Shown: positions 3,657 through 6,275 of the stretch, in pieces
How the letters are laid out: each line of letters opens with the position of its first letter
Position numbering within the stretch: position 1 is the first letter of the stretch
Source of the DNA: Candidatus Iainarchaeum sp.
Lineage (GTDB): Archaea; Iainarchaeota; Iainarchaeia; Iainarchaeales; JAAZKV01
Length of the DNA: 6,275 bases
NCBI GenBank assembly: GCA_028691435.1
Contig: JAQUZG010000034.1
Location: forward strand, 1 to 6,275
Direction of reading: 5' to 3'
Notes under the pieces: generated by a model
Databases searched by the model: none
Seen by the model: only the letters and a program-made list of their open reading frames with translations
What the model was told of the DNA's origin: nothing
Position numbers and translations under genes: made by a program

Positions 3657-6275
3657 ATGAGTGAGTATAATTTTGTTGAAATAGAAAAAAAATGGCAAAA
3701 TAGTTGGGAAGAAAATAAATTGTTTAATGTAGAGAAAAATGACAAGCCAAAATACTATGTTCTTGAAATGTTCCCTTATCCATCTGGTGATGGACTTCAC
3801 ATGGGCCATGCTCTAAATTATACTATTGGTGATGTTTATGCAAGATTTAAATTAATGAATGGATTTAATGTGCTTCACCCAATGGGATATGATGCCTTAG
3901 GTTTACCCGCAGAAAATGCAGCAATAAAAAGTAATACTCACCCAGAGGATTATACAAATAAATCAATTACTCGTTATATTTCTCAACAAAAATCACTTGG
4001 AATAACATATGATTGGAATAGAGTAGTAAATACTGCTTCTCCAGATTATTATAAATGGGATCAATGGATTTTTTTAAAAATGTTTGAAAAAGGACTTGCT
4101 TATCAAAAAGAAAGTGCAGTAAATTGGTGTCCACTTTGTAACACTGTTTTAGCAAATGAACAAGTTCATGATGGATGCTGTTGGAGACACGAAGAAACAA
4201 AAGTAGAAGTAAAACACCTAAAACAATGGTTCTTCAAAACTACTGCTTATGCAGAAGAACTTTATGATGATATTGATGGACTTGATTGGCCAGAAAAAAC
4301 AAAAGCAATGCAAAAAAATTGGATTGGAAAATCATACGGGACAGAAATAAATTTTGAAATAAACAATGAAAATTGGCCAATTTTTACAACTCGTCCAGAC
4401 ACAATTTATGGTGTAACTTTTATGGTTATTTCAGCTCATCATAAAAAACTTTGGGACTTAGTTACAGCTGAACAAAAAAATGCTGTTCAAGATTTCTTAA
4501 AACAATTAAATAGTGTTTCAGAAAAAGATTTAGAAACAATGGATAAACTTGGAGTATTTACTGGAAGTTATGCAATTAACCCAGTAACAAATGAAAAAAT
4601 TCCAGTTTATGCAGGAAACTTTGTAGTTGCAGATTATGGTGCTGGAATGGTAATGGCAGTACCAGCTCACGATCAACGTGATTTTGAATTTGCAAAAAAA
4701 TATAATATTACAATCAAACAAGTAATTGATGGATTAATTACTGAAACAAGAGCATTTACGCAAGAGGGAAATTTAATCAATTCTGATAAATTTACTGGTG
4801 TAAATAGTAAGGAAGCAATAAGTAAAATAACGGATTATTTAATTAGTGAAGGAAAAGGAAGGCGAGTAGTAAATTTCAAATTAAGAGATTGGGGTGTTTC
4901 AAGACAAAGATATTGGGGGACACCAATTCCAATTGTGCATTGTGAAAAATGTGGAGCAGTAGCAGTTGCAGAAAAAGATTTGCCTGTTGCTCTTCCTCGA
5001 GAAGTTAAATTTGGTGAAGGTAATCCACTTTTAACAAATCAAGATTGGGTAAATACATCTTGTCCAAAATGTGGGGGAAAAGCAAAAAGGGAAACTGATA
5101 CGATGGACACTTTTGTAAATTCTTCTTGGTATTATTTAAGATATGCTGATTCAAAAAACAATGAAAAAATTTTTGATAGTGAAAAAGCAAATTATTGGTG
5201 TCCAATTGATCAATATATTGGTGGAGCGGAACATGCCTGTATGCATCTAATTTACATTAGATTTTATACAAAATTCTTGGCGGATTTAGGATTAATAAAT
5301 TTTAGAGAGCCTGCAAAAAAATTATTCCATCAAGGAATGCTTGGTGGTGAAGGTGGAATAAAAATGTCTAAATCAAAAGGAAATGTAATTGCACCAGAAA
5401 CAGTTTCAGAAAAATATGGAATTGACACTGCTAGACTTTTCCTTCTTTCACTAGCCTCTCCAGACAAAGCACGGGACTGGTCAGATAAGGGGATACAAGG
5501 GTCATTAAAAATAATAATGAGAATTTTTGAATACTTTGAAAAAAACACTTTTGATCAAAATTTTATTGATTCAAAAGGTATTCAATCAAAAATAAATAAA
5601 ACAATAAAAGAAGTAACAATTGATATTGAAGAATTCAAATATAATTTAGCAATAATTAAACTAAGACAATTATTTGAATATTTTGAAAATCAACAAATTT
5701 CAAAATCAACTGCAAATAATTTCTTAAAATTGTTAGCTCCAATCTGTCCACACATTGCAGAAGAACTTTGGCATAAAATTGGAAATAAAGATTTTATTTC
5801 GGTTGCAACTTGGCCAAAATGTGATGAATCTAAAATTGATGAACAACTTGAAAAAATAGAAATGGTTGTTTCGTCTTTGAGATTAGATATTTTAAAAATC
5901 AAGGAACTAGCAAAAATTGAACAAATAAAAAAAGTAAAAATCTTTGTTGCTCCTGATTGGAAATGGACAGCACTTTCAATTGTTCAAGATGCATGTAAAG
6001 AGCGACCAGATTTTAATATCGCAATAAAAGCATTAATGGCTAATGATGAAATGAAAAGTCATGGTGGAGAAATTCAAACTCTATTAAAAACAATAATTTC
6101 AAAATACACAGACTTTTTTGAAATCAAAAAATTTGATGAATATCAAATGCTTCTTGATGCAAAAACTGAACTTGAAAAAGAATTTGGAGTTGTTGAAATA
6201 ATTAAAGCTGAAACATCTGCTGAAGCAAAAGCAAAATCAGCATTTCCAACAAAACCTGCTTTACTTGTTGAATAA
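3657..6275 (+). CDS. leuS: Leucyl-tRNA synthetase, bacterial-type body with archaeal-like C-terminal domain
   Basis: This cytoplasmic class I enzyme charges tRNA-Leu and edits misactivated amino acids. The complete 872-residue protein shows, in order: the HIGH signature HMGH (48-51) in a bacterial-style PYPSGDGLHMGH context; GYDALGLPAENAAI (77-90); a zinc module with C158, C161, C174/C175 and H178; the CP1 editing domain with TTRPDT (244-249) and VPAHDQRD (335-342), where Asp342 should be the conserved editing residue; DWGVSRQRYWG (411-421); CxxC pairs at 429/432 and 469/472; ETDTMDTFVNSSWYYLRY (479-496); KMSKS (569-573) with almost no leucine-specific insertion before it; and the helical anticodon domain (about 610-735, including LLAPICPHIAEELW). 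The zinc module before the editing domain is the bacterial order. The C-terminus (about 740-872) lacks the bacterial VNGKLR and VPGKLVNIV-type motifs and instead has VAPDWKW (764-770) and ends AFPTKPALLVE, resembling archaeal/eukaryotic LeuRS. The start is fixed by GGTGAT 3 nt upstream. Confidence 0.97.
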   Translation: MSEYNFVEIEKKWQNSWEENKLFNVEKNDKPKYYVLEMFPYPSGDGLHMGHALNYTIGDVYARFKLMNGFNVLHPMGYDALGLPAENAAIKSNTHPEDYTNKSITRYISQQKSLGITYDWNRVVNTASPDYYKWDQWIFLKMFEKGLAYQKESAVNWCPLCNTVLANEQVHDGCCWRHEETKVEVKHLKQWFFKTTAYAEELYDDIDGLDWPEKTKAMQKNWIGKSYGTEINFEINNENWPIFTTRPDTIYGVTFMVISAHHKKLWDLVTAEQKNAVQDFLKQLNSVSEKDLETMDKLGVFTGSYAINPVTNEKIPVYAGNFVVADYGAGMVMAVPAHDQRDFEFAKKYNITIKQVIDGLITETRAFTQEGNLINSDKFTGVNSKEAISKITDYLISEGKGRRVVNFKLRDWGVSRQRYWGTPIPIVHCEKCGAVAVAEKDLPVALPREVKFGEGNPLLTNQDWVNTSCPKCGGKAKRETDTMDTFVNSSWYYLRYADSKNNEKIFDSEKANYWCPIDQYIGGAEHACMHLIYIRFYTKFLADLGLINFREPAKKLFHQGMLGGEGGIKMSKSKGNVIAPETVSEKYGIDTARLFLLSLASPDKARDWSDKGIQGSLKIIMRIFEYFEKNTFDQNFIDSKGIQSKINKTIKEVTIDIEEFKYNLAIIKLRQLFEYFENQQISKSTANNFLKLLAPICPHIAEELWHKIGNKDFISVATWPKCDESKIDEQLEKIEMVVSSLRLDILKIKELAKIEQIKKVKIFVAPDWKWTALSIVQDACKERPDFNIAIKALMANDEMKSHGGEIQTLLKTIISKYTDFFEIKKFDEYQMLLDAKTELEKEFGVVEIIKAETSAEAKAKSAFPTKPALLVE

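Noticed and set aside
3967..4200. Minus-strand open frame of 77 codons
   Set aside because: It lies wholly inside leuS, opposite the conserved catalytic and zinc modules, and has no recognisable motif.
4530..4721. Minus-strand open frame of 63 codons
   Set aside because: It is antisense to the LeuRS editing domain; its Ile/Cys/Asn-rich composition is typical of a shadow frame in AT-rich DNA.
5005..5205. Minus-strand open frame of 66 codons
   Set aside because: It is antisense to the conserved DTMDTF region of leuS and has no promoter or family signal.
5330..5548. Minus-strand open frame of 72 codons
   Set aside because: It is antisense to the KMSKS region of leuS, whose conservation explains the sequence.
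5690..5902. Minus-strand open frame of 70 codons
   Set aside because: It is antisense to the LeuRS anticodon domain, with no supporting motif.
1..6275. CRISPR array, tRNA, rRNA or insertion sequence
   Set aside because: No regularly spaced repeats, no GC-rich cloverleaf-like segment and no transposase-like frame were seen; nearly all of the window is explained by five coding genes and short spacers.

Overview
The window looks like a piece of a very AT-rich archaeal genome, most likely a small-genome (DPANN-type, for example Woesearchaeota or Pacearchaeota-like) archaeon. This rests on four things: TATA-like boxes centred about 25-30 bp upstream of four start codons (leaderless transcripts); a GGTGAT archaeal-style ribosome binding site before the leucyl-tRNA synthetase gene; a CARF-like regulator of a type known from archaea; and an archaeal-looking C-terminal domain on the leucyl-tRNA synthetase. 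The lineage is inferred from these features and not from any database search.

Layout. (1) 41-727 (+): an unrecognised 228-residue protein with a strongly basic, acid-free N-terminal tail. (2) 772-2271 (+): class II lysyl-tRNA synthetase, with its own promoter in the 44-bp gap. (3) 2274-3068 (-): a CARF-like/HFX_2341-type (DUF6293-like) regulator with a winged-helix C-terminal half, meeting lysS tail to tail with only 2 bp between stop codons. (4) 3069-3262: a 194-bp divergent control region containing promoters for both flanking genes and an inverted/direct repeat cluster built on AGTATA. (5) 3263-3601 (+): a 112-residue winged-helix protein. (6) 3602-3656: a short spacer with a perfect 8-bp dyad, a TATA-like box, a three-codon mini-ORF and a ribosome binding site. 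(7) 3657-6275 (+): complete leucyl-tRNA synthetase, ending exactly at the window edge.

Functionally, two aminoacyl-tRNA synthetases flank a divergent pair of putative regulators. No cas genes, CRISPR arrays, insertion sequences, tRNA or rRNA genes were seen, so the CARF-like protein would act outside a visible CRISPR context. The points most worth a second look are the apparent bacterial-body/archaeal-tail LeuRS, the stand-alone CARF-like sensor beside a divergent winged-helix gene and its palindromic sites, the reciprocal terminators that appear to be encoded in two lysine-rich protein tails, and the unusual leuS leader.
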